Of a DNA stretch of 64,000 nt, positions 54,211 to 62,176 are shown in pieces. This stretch comes from CBDCVO01 sp965223085 (GTDB taxonomy: Bacteria; Pseudomonadota; Gammaproteobacteria; Ga0077536): assembly GCA_965223085.1 (NCBI GenBank), contig OZ244981.1, positions 1,116,001 to 1,180,000 on the forward strand, in the 5' to 3' direction. Within the stretch, counting starts at the first letter, position 1. Every line of letters starts with the position of its first letter. The position numbers and the translations under genes were made by a program. The notes under the pieces were generated by a model, which worked only from the letters and a program-made list of their open reading frames with translations, was not told where the DNA came from and did not search any database.

Positions 54211-55562
54211 GACGCCTGCTCCTGAGCCGCCAGCGCCGCAACGACGCGTTCGAAACGCATTGTACGTGAAGCTTTTACCAACACGACAAGATCCGGCGCT
54301 GCGGCCGCGCGCAGCGTCGCGACTAACGCGTCGACCGAAGCAAAGCTTTCACCGCCGTGACCAAACGCCAAAGCCGCTTCGGCCGCCAACTCCCCTACAG
54401 CGAGTAAGCGTTGCACACCTGCAGCCCGGGCGTCGGCGCCCGCTTGGCGATGATACGCGACGCCTTCGTCACCCAACTCCGCCATATCTCCCAACACCAG
54501 CCAGCGCCGTTGCGACATGTTTTTCAGTAGCGCAAGCCCCGCACGCAACGAGCTTGGGTTCGCGTTATACGTATCATCGACCAGGGTCATGCCGGCGATC
54601 CCGGCGCACCGTTGCAGACGACCGCGAACAGGGGCGACAGTGCTGAGCCCGCGCTGCATTTCTTCGCAGCGAAAACCGAGCGCGTACGCGCAGGCGCAGG
54701 CCGCGAGCGCGTTCGTCACGTTGTGGGCACCATCGACGGCGAGGCGCATGGTAGCGTGGTCGATGCCCACGCTGAGCCCAAAGCTCAAGCCCGCGCCAAG
54801 ACCGTGTTCGACGACGTGGGTGGCCCACAGATCTGCTCGACCGCGTTGACTGAATTCGACTTTTCGTGCACTGCCGGCGAGTTCTCGCCATAAGGGCGCG
54901 TAATGATCATCGGCATTGATGATCGCGATCCCGTCAGACTCGAGGGTGGCGTAGATCTCGCCCTTCGCCGCGGCGACATCGGCAATACTGCCAAATCCCT
55001 CGAGGTGCGCCGGCCCACACATGGTGACAACCGCGACGCTCGGTTTCGTGATGGCACACAAACGCGCGATCTCACCGCGGTGATTCGCGCCCATTTCAAC
55101 GACCGCGTAGCGGTGCACCACGTCGAGATCAAAAAGCGTCTTAGGCACCCCGATATCATTGTTGTAGTTACCCATGCTAGCCAACACGGATCCGCGTTGT
55201 GCGAGGATCGCGGCGAGCATTTCCTTGCTCGTCGTTTTACCGTTACTCCCCGTAATCGCGGCAACCGGAAGGTCGTGCTGAGCGCGCCACGAGGCGGCGA
55301 GATCACCCAGCGCGCAGCGTGTGTTACGCACGGCCAAGAGCGGTAATGCGGTGGTCATCGGTCGTTGAATAACGGCGCCGGCCGCGCCTTTTGCGGCCGC
55401 GACCTCGAGCATGTCATGACCATCGAAACGATCGCCGCTGAGCGCGAAGAATAATTCCCCAGCCTTGAGTTGCCGGGTATCGGTGCTCACCCCATAAAAC
55501 GAATCTGTGGTGTGCGACAACAAATCTGCACGCATTGCGGTCGCCGCACTGGTAAGCGTCAT
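54204..55562 (-). CDS. murF: UDP-MurNAc-tripeptide-D-Ala-D-Ala ligase MurF
   Basis: A 452-residue Mur ligase adding D-Ala-D-Ala. The N-terminal SFYGVSTDTRQLKAGELFFA binds UDP-MurNAc, AAITGSNGKTTSKEMLAAIL is the ATP loop, VVEMGANHRGEIARL holds the metal site, and LVDDTYNANPSSLRAGLALL is the C-terminal signature. A longer frame reaches 55610 within murE, but ATG 55562 follows the murE stop by one base. Confidence 0.95.
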   Translation of the reverse strand: MTLTSAATAMRADLLSHTTDSFYGVSTDTRQLKAGELFFALSGDRFDGHDMLEVAAAKGAAGAVIQRPMTTALPLLAVRNTRCALGDLAASWRAQHDLPVAAITGSNGKTTSKEMLAAILAQRGSVLASMGNYNNDIGVPKTLFDLDVVHRYAVVEMGANHRGEIARLCAITKPSVAVVTMCGPAHLEGFGSIADVAAAKGEIYATLESDGIAIINADDHYAPLWRELAGSARKVEFSQRGRADLWATHVVEHGLGAGLSFGLSVGIDHATMRLAVDGAHNVTNALAACACAYALGFRCEEMQRGLSTVAPVRGRLQRCAGIAGMTLVDDTYNANPSSLRAGLALLKNMSQRRWLVLGDMAELGDEGVAYHRQAGADARAAGVQRLLAVGELAAEAALAFGHGGESFASVDALVATLRAAAAPDLVVLVKASRTMRFERVVAALAAQEQASC

Positions 55563-55563
55563 T

Positions 55564-57087
55564 TCAATCACGGCCGTAACTCGCAAGTGCCCGCCGCACG
55601 ACATCCGCATCGCTAAAACTAGTGCGCTGCTCGCCGATCAATTGTTCGCGCTCGTGCCCTTTGCCCGCGATTAGCACGATGTCTCGCGGGGATGCGCTCG
55701 CCACAGCTGCGCTAATTGCGCGCTCACGGTCGTGCTCTACCCCGACCTTGGCGGGCGCACGAACACCGGCGAGTATTTCGTGCACGATCGCGCTATTACT
55801 TTCGCTCCTTGGATTGTCTGCTGTCAGCACGATACGATCGGCATAGCGCTCAGCAAGCGCACCCATCGGAGCACGTTTGGCACGATCCCGATCGCCACCG
55901 CAGCCAAATACGCATATGAGTTGTTCGTGTTCCAAGGCGCGCAAAGTCTGCAACACGTTCTCCAAGCTATCGGGCGAGTGTGCGTAATCGACTACCACCC
56001 GCGGCAGGACGCCATTTCCGCCGAACATCTGCACACGTCCAACGACTGGTTGTAGAAATGCCAACGTCGCCAAACCCCGCTCGATGCCGACACCAAACGC
56101 TAATAAATCGGCCAAACACGCCAGCACGTTTTGCACATTAAAGGCGCCCAATAGCTGCACCTCGACGGCACCATTACCGCAGCTGGTCGTGACATCGATG
56201 CAAGTACTAGTGTTACCAGAGCGTAGCTTCCTGGCCCACACATAGTCGCTACTATCACTCGCCGCCCGCGGCCCGATCCCGTAACGCCACACGCGCGCAT
56301 CCGCGGCCAATGATGCAATGAGTGCCTCGCTACGCCCGTCGTCACAATTCACCATGGCGTGCTTGAGACCAGGGCTTTTAAACAAGGAACGCTTGGCGTT
56401 GAAGTACGCATCGAGATCGCGATGATAATCGAGGTGATCGTGCCCCAAACCAGTGTAGATCGCGCAATCGATGTCGCTGCCACGCAAACGTGACTGCGCT
56501 AAACCATGCGACGAGGCCTCTATGGCAACTTTTTTGATGCCGCGGGCACGAAACTCGGCAAAATAACGCTGCAAGGAAATCGCATCCGGTGTCGTTAGCT
56601 GCGTCTCTGCCAGGGACCCGCGTGTGCCGGCGCCGAGCGTACCGATATAAGCCGCGCTTTCGCCCAGATAATCCCACGCTTGGGTAATCAGATGCGCGAC
56701 GGTTGTTTTTCCATTCGTTCCCGTCACGGCGCTGACGTCGAGGGCGCGCGACGGTGCAGCGTAGAATTGCGCTGCAATCGGACCTAATTGAGCCGCCAAG
56801 CTTTCAACCATCACCAGCGGTGTCGACACCGCGAGCGCGGCATCAGTCGCGTCGGCGACGACCGCGACGGCGCCGCGTGCTATCGCCTCTGCCGCGAACT
56901 TCTGCCCATGCACACGTGTGCCGGGTAACGCAAAAAAACAATCCCCCGGCACTACGTTACGGCTATCGATGGCGAGGCCATGCACGATAATTTCCTGCCA
57001 GCTCGCTGGACTAACTGCTCGCACCACGACGTTCGCTAACAATGTCGATAGTTGCATGCCTGGTGTCGTCGACATCGCTGCCACCAC
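55564..57087 (-). CDS. murE: UDP-MurNAc-L-Ala-D-Glu:meso-DAP ligase MurE
   Basis: A 507-residue Mur ligase adding the third stem residue. The ATP loop is SAVTGTNGKTTVAHLITQAW, the substrate loop RGIKKVAIEASSHGLAQSRL with the carbamylated-Lys site following, and the amino-acid pocket has VLTADNPRSESN; the DNPR motif marks meso-diaminopimelate as substrate. The first start in frame is GTG 57087, two bases after ftsI; ATG 57075 or 57057 are possible. Confidence 0.95.
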   Translation of the reverse strand: MVAAMSTTPGMQLSTLLANVVVRAVSPASWQEIIVHGLAIDSRNVVPGDCFFALPGTRVHGQKFAAEAIARGAVAVVADATDAALAVSTPLVMVESLAAQLGPIAAQFYAAPSRALDVSAVTGTNGKTTVAHLITQAWDYLGESAAYIGTLGAGTRGSLAETQLTTPDAISLQRYFAEFRARGIKKVAIEASSHGLAQSRLRGSDIDCAIYTGLGHDHLDYHRDLDAYFNAKRSLFKSPGLKHAMVNCDDGRSEALIASLAADARVWRYGIGPRAASDSSDYVWARKLRSGNTSTCIDVTTSCGNGAVEVQLLGAFNVQNVLACLADLLAFGVGIERGLATLAFLQPVVGRVQMFGGNGVLPRVVVDYAHSPDSLENVLQTLRALEHEQLICVFGCGGDRDRAKRAPMGALAERYADRIVLTADNPRSESNSAIVHEILAGVRAPAKVGVEHDRERAISAAVASASPRDIVLIAGKGHEREQLIGEQRTSFSDADVVRRALASYGRD

Positions 57088-57089
57088 GA

Positions 57090-58814
57090 TCAGTAGTTCC
57101 CCGCTGAGGGTGCGCCGCTGGCCAAACGCACATCGACCGATGTATCGGGATACGCGTCCGGGCTTAGGTTCATGATGCGCGCCACGTCGTGCATCACCTG
57201 CCCGAATACGGGAGCCGCAACTTGACCGCCAAAATGTTGACCTCGACGGGGGCCATCGATGATTACTACGGCGACTAGTTTCGGCGCCGTGGCAGGGATA
57301 AAACCCGCGAATATTGAGAGATATTCGTCGGCGGCATAGCCTTGACCCGTACGATATTTATGCACAGTGCCAGTTTTACCTGCCACTTGGTAACCCGGCA
57401 CCGCGGCGGCGCTTGCGGTGCCATCGCTAACGACCTTGCGTAGCATGCGATTAACCGCAGCGACCACCTCTGCACGGAGAACTCGCTCGCCGCGAATCGC
57501 AGTATTCTGCTTCAGCACCGTGGCAGGACGGAGGATCCCACCACTCGCGAGCACTGCATAAGCTCGTGCGAGTTGTAATCCCGTCACCGATAAGCGATAA
57601 CCAAACGCGAGTGTCGCTTGTTCTATTGCGCGCCAGTCTGCCGGTAAATCTAAACGGCCTGTTCTTTCGATCGGCAAGCCCACACCCGTGTTGTGACCCA
57701 AGCCCACGCGATCGAAAATCCGCCACATTTGTTCGGCGTCCATAGACAAGGCAATCTTACTGACTCCAACGTTGCTGGATTTTTCCAGGATCTGCGCGAC
57801 GGTGAGGCGCCCGTAATTATGCATATCCCTGACGGTGTGATGGCCGACTTTAAAAAACCCCGGCGCCGTGTCGATTAGCGTGCGAGGCGTGCAAATCTCC
57901 GCTTCCAAGGCAGCCGCAATCGTAAAAGGTTTGATCGTCGAGCCGGGTTCGAAAGGATCGGTGATAGCGCGGTTACGGTAGTTCTCCCCTTTGAGGTCGC
58001 GGCGATTATTCGGGTTGAACGAAGGTTGATTCACGAGCGCTACGACTTCCCCGGTCTCGACGTCCAAGATGACCACAAACCCAGCACGCGCACCGTGACG
58101 CTGCACGGCTTCTTTGAGTTCCCGGTAGGCAACGTATTGCACCCGTCGGTCCAAACTTAAACTTAGATCGTGACCCGGTTCCACCGCACGGAGCCGTTCG
58201 ATTTCTTCGACAACTCGCCCATGGCGATCTCTGAGCAACCGTACTTTGCCCGCGTGTCCGGCCAAGGTGTCGTTGAAGGCGAGTTCTATGCCTTCTTGGC
58301 CCTTCTCGTCGACATTAGTGAACCCCAGTAGATGGGCAGTGACCTCGGCAGTTGGATAGTAACGACGGTATTCGTCCTGGAGCCACAAGCCCTTGATGCC
58401 GCTGGCGGCAACCTTCATAGCGAGCTCTGGTTGTACTTGACGGCGCAGATAAAGAAAGCGGCGCTGGCGGCGCGGCACGAGCAGCGTTTCTAAATGAGAT
58501 TCCGTGGTCTCGAGCAAAGTCGCAAGACGTGGCCATTGATGGGGATAATTCACTAATACCGAGGGATCGCCGATAACCGATTTTGCTGGTGCACTGATCG
58601 CTAACACCTCCCCGTTGCGATCCGAAATCATGCCTCGGTGCGGCAAGGTCTTACTTTCGACGATGGTATTCGCGTTAGCACGTTGCTGCAGTTCCTGTCC
58701 ATTGCTTAGTTGCAAATCGGCCGCTTTCCACATCAACAAAAACGCACACGCGATCGCGGCACCCATCACCGCTCGACGTCGCCATGGATGCCCACATGGA
58801 CGTATCGCGGTCAT
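57090..58814 (-). CDS. ftsI: Septal transpeptidase FtsI (PBP3)
   Basis: A 574-residue class B penicillin-binding protein. One N-terminal membrane span (VMGAAIACAFLLMWKAADLQ), a PBP dimerisation domain with RGMISDRNGEVLA, and a transpeptidase domain with SxxK (Ser292 in EPGSTIKPF), SxN (EKSSNVGVSK) and KTG (VAGKTGTVHKY). It cross-links septal peptidoglycan with FtsW. Overlaps ftsL by four bases. Possible proteolytic C-terminal trimming, known for E. coli PBP3, cannot be judged. Confidence 0.96.
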   Translation of the reverse strand: MTAIRPCGHPWRRRAVMGAAIACAFLLMWKAADLQLSNGQELQQRANANTIVESKTLPHRGMISDRNGEVLAISAPAKSVIGDPSVLVNYPHQWPRLATLLETTESHLETLLVPRRQRRFLYLRRQVQPELAMKVAASGIKGLWLQDEYRRYYPTAEVTAHLLGFTNVDEKGQEGIELAFNDTLAGHAGKVRLLRDRHGRVVEEIERLRAVEPGHDLSLSLDRRVQYVAYRELKEAVQRHGARAGFVVILDVETGEVVALVNQPSFNPNNRRDLKGENYRNRAITDPFEPGSTIKPFTIAAALEAEICTPRTLIDTAPGFFKVGHHTVRDMHNYGRLTVAQILEKSSNVGVSKIALSMDAEQMWRIFDRVGLGHNTGVGLPIERTGRLDLPADWRAIEQATLAFGYRLSVTGLQLARAYAVLASGGILRPATVLKQNTAIRGERVLRAEVVAAVNRMLRKVVSDGTASAAAVPGYQVAGKTGTVHKYRTGQGYAADEYLSIFAGFIPATAPKLVAVVIIDGPRRGQHFGGQVAAPVFGQVMHDVARIMNLSPDAYPDTSVDVRLASGAPSAGNY

Positions 58815-59077
58815 GGGGCTACACGGGATACGCGGGTCGCTGCCGGCGTCGTCATGCCGAGCTGTTCACGCGCGACTTGTTCGACACGGCGGTGCGCACC
58901 CAAGGTAGCCTGTTCCAGCAATAGTCGCGTCCATTCGCGCTCGAGTTCTTTCGCGTTACTGTCGAGGCTGCGCAGTTCAACAAACCGTTGCCGCGCCATG
59001 TGCCGCGAGCGCACGAGTTCTAGGGTCGATGCAAACAATGCAACGACCAGCGAGGCAGTCAAGATCACGCGCATCAT
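58811..59077 (-). CDS. ftsL: Cell division protein FtsL
   Basis: An 88-residue bitopic protein: a membrane span at residues 3-20 (RVILTASLVVALFASTLELV) and a leucine-zipper-like periplasmic coiled coil (FVELRSLDSNAKELEREWTR). It pairs with FtsB and bridges FtsQ and FtsI/FtsW. Overlaps rsmH and ftsI by four bases each, the standard position. Confidence 0.92.
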   Translation of the reverse strand: MMRVILTASLVVALFASTLELVRSRHMARQRFVELRSLDSNAKELEREWTRLLLEQATLGAHRRVEQVAREQLGMTTPAATRVSRVAP

Positions 59078-59979
59078 TGAATACGCTCCAGGACGCGCAG
59101 ACGCGCGCTGCGTGCGCGAGAATTGTGGTCACGTTCAGCGCGAGTCGCGAGGATCGGCTTGCGTGTAAGAACCTCGTAGGCACAGCATCCGAGCTTCGGG
59201 GCGGCTAAGTTCGGCTGCCGTGCGCGGTCGCGAAAATAGCGTTTTACGAGGCGATCTTCGAGCGAATGAAACGCGATTACAGCGACTCGGCCTCCGACCC
59301 TGAGCACCTCAGTCGCTTGCGGAAGCGCCGCTTCAAGCTCTTTCAGTTCGTCGTTTATCTCGATCCGCAATGCTTGAAACGTGCGAGTTGCGGGATCGAT
59401 ACGGCTGCGCCTCACCGGCACCGCGCGACGCACTAAGTCGGCGAGTTGACCGGTGGTACGCAAGCTGCGTTTTTTTCTTTCGATGACGATCGCCCGGGCA
59501 ATGCGAGCGGCGAAACGCTCTTCACCGTAGTCGCTTAATATCACCGTGAGCTCACGTTCCGAAACCCGTGCCAAATAATCTGCTGCAGTTTGTCCCTGGG
59601 TCGGGTCCATGCGCATATCGAGGGGCCCGTCGTGGCGAAAACTAAATCCCCGGTTTCCGTCGTCTAGCTGCGGGGAAGATACGCCGAGATCGAACAACAC
59701 GCCGTCGATAGCTGCGCTCAATCCGCGGGCGTGCAACTGCACGTCCAAGTTACTGAAACGATCGTGGACCACGGTCATGCGTCGGTCCGCGAGGCGCGGC
59801 GCTGCAGCGACCGCGAGCGGATCGCGATCGAAAGCAAGCAACTGTGCGTGGGTGTTGAGCGAAGCCAACAACAAACGCGCGTGTCCGCCTCGCCCGAACG
59901 TACAATCCACATAGTTGCCATTGGTATCGGTAACAAGGAGTTCAATCACCTCTTGTGCAAGCACCGGCGCGTGTTCCAT
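59074..59979 (-). CDS. rsmH: 16S rRNA (cytosine1402-N4)-methyltransferase RsmH
   Basis: A 301-residue SAM-dependent enzyme. EHAPVLAQEVIELL starts the protein, VDCTFGRGGHARLLL is the SAM loop, and DGVLFDLGVSSPQLDDGNRG and FHSLEDRLVKRYF are the family signatures. The open frame extends to 60036 inside mraZ; ATG 59979 is 13 bases after the mraZ stop and begins the conserved region. The acting partner for the same base, RsmI, is encoded just upstream in this window (61195). Confidence 0.96.
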   Translation of the reverse strand: MEHAPVLAQEVIELLVTDTNGNYVDCTFGRGGHARLLLASLNTHAQLLAFDRDPLAVAAAPRLADRRMTVVHDRFSNLDVQLHARGLSAAIDGVLFDLGVSSPQLDDGNRGFSFRHDGPLDMRMDPTQGQTAADYLARVSERELTVILSDYGEERFAARIARAIVIERKKRSLRTTGQLADLVRRAVPVRRSRIDPATRTFQALRIEINDELKELEAALPQATEVLRVGGRVAVIAFHSLEDRLVKRYFRDRARQPNLAAPKLGCCAYEVLTRKPILATRAERDHNSRARSARLRVLERIQ

Positions 59980-59992
59980 AACGCGACATGTG

Positions 59993-60451
59993 CTATAGGG
60001 ATAAGCTACGCAATACGTCGGCCATCTCGGTATCACCGTCGTCGGTTTGCGTGCGCCAATCGTGGAATTCTTCGTGCCACATGTCTGTGTTCCAAATCTC
60101 GAGCTTTTTGTTGAGACCTAAGACCGCCGCTTTTTTGGTAAGCTCCGCATAGCGGCGCAAATTCGCGGGTATCCGTATGCGACCCTGTACATCTGGATTA
60201 ACTTCCTTCGCATGACCCAGTACCACGCGATTCGTACGCCGGGCACGCCTGTTGGCGACCGTCAAGTTATCGAGCTTGGCCGCGATGCCTTGCCATTCCG
60301 GAACGGGATACAAATACAAGCAAGGATCCCAGGGGTTCAAAGTCACGACCCAAGCGGAAGTGCCCTGGGTACTCAACAGCTCGCGAAAGTCCGCCGGCAC
60401 GGCCAGGCGTCCCTTGCTATCGATGCTGACCTCGTAAGTTCCCTTGAACAT
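59993..60451 (-). CDS. mraZ: Transcriptional regulator MraZ
   Basis: A 152-residue protein with two AbrB/SpoVT-like swapped-hairpin domains: FKGTYEVSIDSKGRLAVPAD at the start and a second at VNPDVQGRIRIPANLRRYAE. MraZ forms rings and binds repeats before its own gene, regulating the dcw operon. The candidate boxes are at 60530-60556. First gene of the cluster. Confidence 0.96.
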   Translation of the reverse strand: MFKGTYEVSIDSKGRLAVPADFRELLSTQGTSAWVVTLNPWDPCLYLYPVPEWQGIAAKLDNLTVANRRARRTNRVVLGHAKEVNPDVQGRIRIPANLRRYAELTKKAAVLGLNKKLEIWNTDMWHEEFHDWRTQTDDGDTEMADVLRSLSL

Positions 60452-60529
60452 TTGCCCCGTACTACCTCGGTCTCACGGCGCCTTGGCGCCCCACAGACGG
60501 TTAGTGCTTCCCACATTAAGGACAAGATT

Positions 60530-60556
60530 CCCCATCAATCCCCACTTTTCACCCCT
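60530..60556 (-). promoter_or_regulatory. MraZ-box direct repeats
   Basis: Minus strand shows TGGGG-ATTGA-TGGGG, two TGGGN boxes exactly 10 bases apart (60544-60540 and 60534-60530), with a related AGGGG about 12 bases before the first. This matches the direct repeats (TGGGN with 5-base spacers) known to bind MraZ in E. coli. The boxes lie just after the predicted transcription start, so binding would repress. Confidence 0.7.
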
Positions 60557-60563
60557 CACCTGA

Positions 60564-60593
60564 ACTATACGTAGGCGCTAGGAAACCTGTCAA
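60564..60593 (-). promoter_or_regulatory. Sigma-70 promoter of the mraZ/dcw operon
   Basis: On the minus strand a perfect TTGACA (60593-60588) is followed after 18 bases by TATAGT (60569-60564). The start would be near 60557, about 105 bases before the mraZ ATG and directly before the MraZ boxes. Confidence 0.82.
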
Positions 60594-60603
60594 GAAATTT
60601 CCC

Positions 60604-60616
60604 GCGGCAGGCGGGA
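60604..60616. terminator. Possible weak terminator between rnpB and mraZ
   Basis: A short hairpin CCCGC-(loop)-GCGGG lies just upstream of the dcw promoter. On the plus strand it is followed by ACTTTTCTTGC, on the minus strand by AAATTTCTT; either T run is poor. The remaining sequence to 60821 holds no gene or other recognisable signal apart from a seven-base G run. Confidence 0.3.
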
Positions 60617-60821
60617 CTTTTCTTGCTTATTGAACAGAGACTTAGCTCAACGTGCCGAACAATCTCGCCACTAGATGCTGGGTTAGGCGAAAGGATTATC
60701 CACAAGATCACCGGGATACCGCCGGAGCTTAATAAGTTCGCTAAGGAAGCAAGGACGCGAGAAGCAGGGAGACGCTAGGCACCACGGCGTGCTGGGGGGG
60801 GCTATTGCGCGCGGATAGGCG

Positions 60822-61211
60822 ACGAGTCAGCCTGTAAGCCGGGTTCTGTACCGCCCGCAGGCGGTGGTGATCATTCATCTGCGACATACGTCACCGTATG
60901 CCTGTAGCGACCTACCCGGAAGCCCACGCGGACCACGTGCCACGGCCTGCAGCCGCACGCTTCCCTATTTGGTCTTGCTCCGGGTGGGGTTTACCCTGCC
61001 ACCGGCGTTGGCCGGCGCGGTGCGCTCTTACCGCACCTTTTCACCCTTACCCCAGTGTGCGTGTTGCAACACTGCGGCGGTATATTTTCTGTGGCACTTT
61101 CCGTAGATTCACACCCCCCAGGCGTTACCTGGCACCCTGTCCTGCGGAGCCCGGACTTTCCTCTGTCGCGCGTGTGTATACCCGCCGACAGCGATCACCC
61201 AGCCGACTCGT
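60822..61211 (-). ncRNA. rnpB: RNase P RNA (class A)
   Basis: About 390 bases on the minus strand. The P1 arms ACGAGTC (5', 61211) and GACTCGT (3', 60822) pair. The universally conserved 5' block GAGGAAAGTCCGGGCTCC lies at about 61164-61147, followed by CAGGGTGCCAGGTAACGCCT, and the conserved 3' block ACAGAACCCGGCTTA is at about 60850-60836. It is the catalytic RNA that matures tRNA 5' ends. Its 5' end overlaps the 3' end of rsmI by about 17 bases. Plus-strand open frames across it are spurious. Confidence 0.95.
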
Positions 61212-62142
61212 CGCTATCATCTTGGCGCTCAAACGATCGATCTGCAAGCGAGATCTGTCTCCTCAAGCCGCTCTCATGCGCGGTGCTGAGCGCATAAATA
61301 GCGTTGCGCGCCATGCCCGTAATACGCGCCGTCACCGCGACCGCGTCGCGGCGCGACATGTATTTGCTCAGTTCGTGCAAGATCTTGCGCGCCATACCTG
61401 CGCCATCGTCATCAGCGCCCGCGCTTGCGATCAAAATCACGAACTCACCACGGGTGCCGTAGGGATCGGCGCCGAGCGCGGCACGTACCTCGACGACCCG
61501 TCCGCGGTAGAGCGTCTCGTGTTGTTTCGTCAATTCTCGTGCAACCGCTATTAACTGATCAGGACCAAAAATATTTTCGATCGCAGCAAGCGTAGCGACA
61601 ATGCGGTGCGGTGCTTCAAAACACACAAAAGTGCCATGTTCACCGCGCCAGCGCGCCAGTACCCGCCGGCGCGCAGCGTCTTTGGCGGGCAGAAAACCTT
61701 GCACAAGAAAGCGATCCGTGGGTAGCGCAGCAATCGATAAAGCCGCGATCGCAGCACAGCATCCGGGTACCGCGCGCACCGGCACATTGTGTTTGTGCGC
61801 CGCGTTGACGAGCGCGAATCCAGGATCGCTGATCAACGGTGTACCCGCATCGCAGATTAAGGCGAGTGCCAGCGTTTGCTCGTGCATGCGTTCGATCATC
61901 GTAGGCGCTTCGCGTTTTTCGTTGTGATCGTGCCAGGCACGTAGCGGCGTTTCGATTGCATGAGCATCTAGCAGAGGGCGACTGCTACGCGTGTCTTCAG
62001 CAAGAATGAGGTCGACCGCACGTAAAGTCGCTACCATGCGTTGGCTGGCGTCCATCAAATTGCCAATCGGCGTCGCAACGATGTAGAGACAGGGCCGCTC
62101 AATTGACAGCTCTGGCTGTCCGCTCGATACTGCCGTTGCCAT
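61195..62142 (-). CDS. rsmI: 16S rRNA (cytidine1402-2'-O)-methyltransferase RsmI
   Basis: A 315-residue SAM methyltransferase of the tetrapyrrole-methylase fold. LYIVATPIGNLMDAS is the N-terminal signature, VDLILAEDTRSSRPLL and ALICDAGTPLISDPGFALV are the SAM-binding and catalytic loops, and FCFEAPHRI lies mid-protein. It modifies the same base as RsmH, encoded about 1.2 kb downstream. Last codons overlap the 5' end of the RNase P RNA. Divergent from lpoA, as in E. coli (yraL/yraM). Confidence 0.95.
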   Translation of the reverse strand: MATAVSSGQPELSIERPCLYIVATPIGNLMDASQRMVATLRAVDLILAEDTRSSRPLLDAHAIETPLRAWHDHNEKREAPTMIERMHEQTLALALICDAGTPLISDPGFALVNAAHKHNVPVRAVPGCCAAIAALSIAALPTDRFLVQGFLPAKDAARRRVLARWRGEHGTFVCFEAPHRIVATLAAIENIFGPDQLIAVARELTKQHETLYRGRVVEVRAALGADPYGTRGEFVILIASAGADDDGAGMARKILHELSKYMSRRDAVAVTARITGMARNAIYALSTAHESGLRRQISLADRSFERQDDSDESAG

Positions 62143-62176
62143 GTTTGCACTCCTTTATTCCGCCTTCGTGCGCTGC

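Noticed and set aside
53879..54646. 255-codon plus-strand frame across mraY/murF
   Set aside because: Antisense to two certain genes, no start signal, no domain.
60898..61554. 218-codon plus-strand frame over rnpB and rsmI
   Set aside because: Spurious translation of the RNase P RNA complement, a common annotation error.
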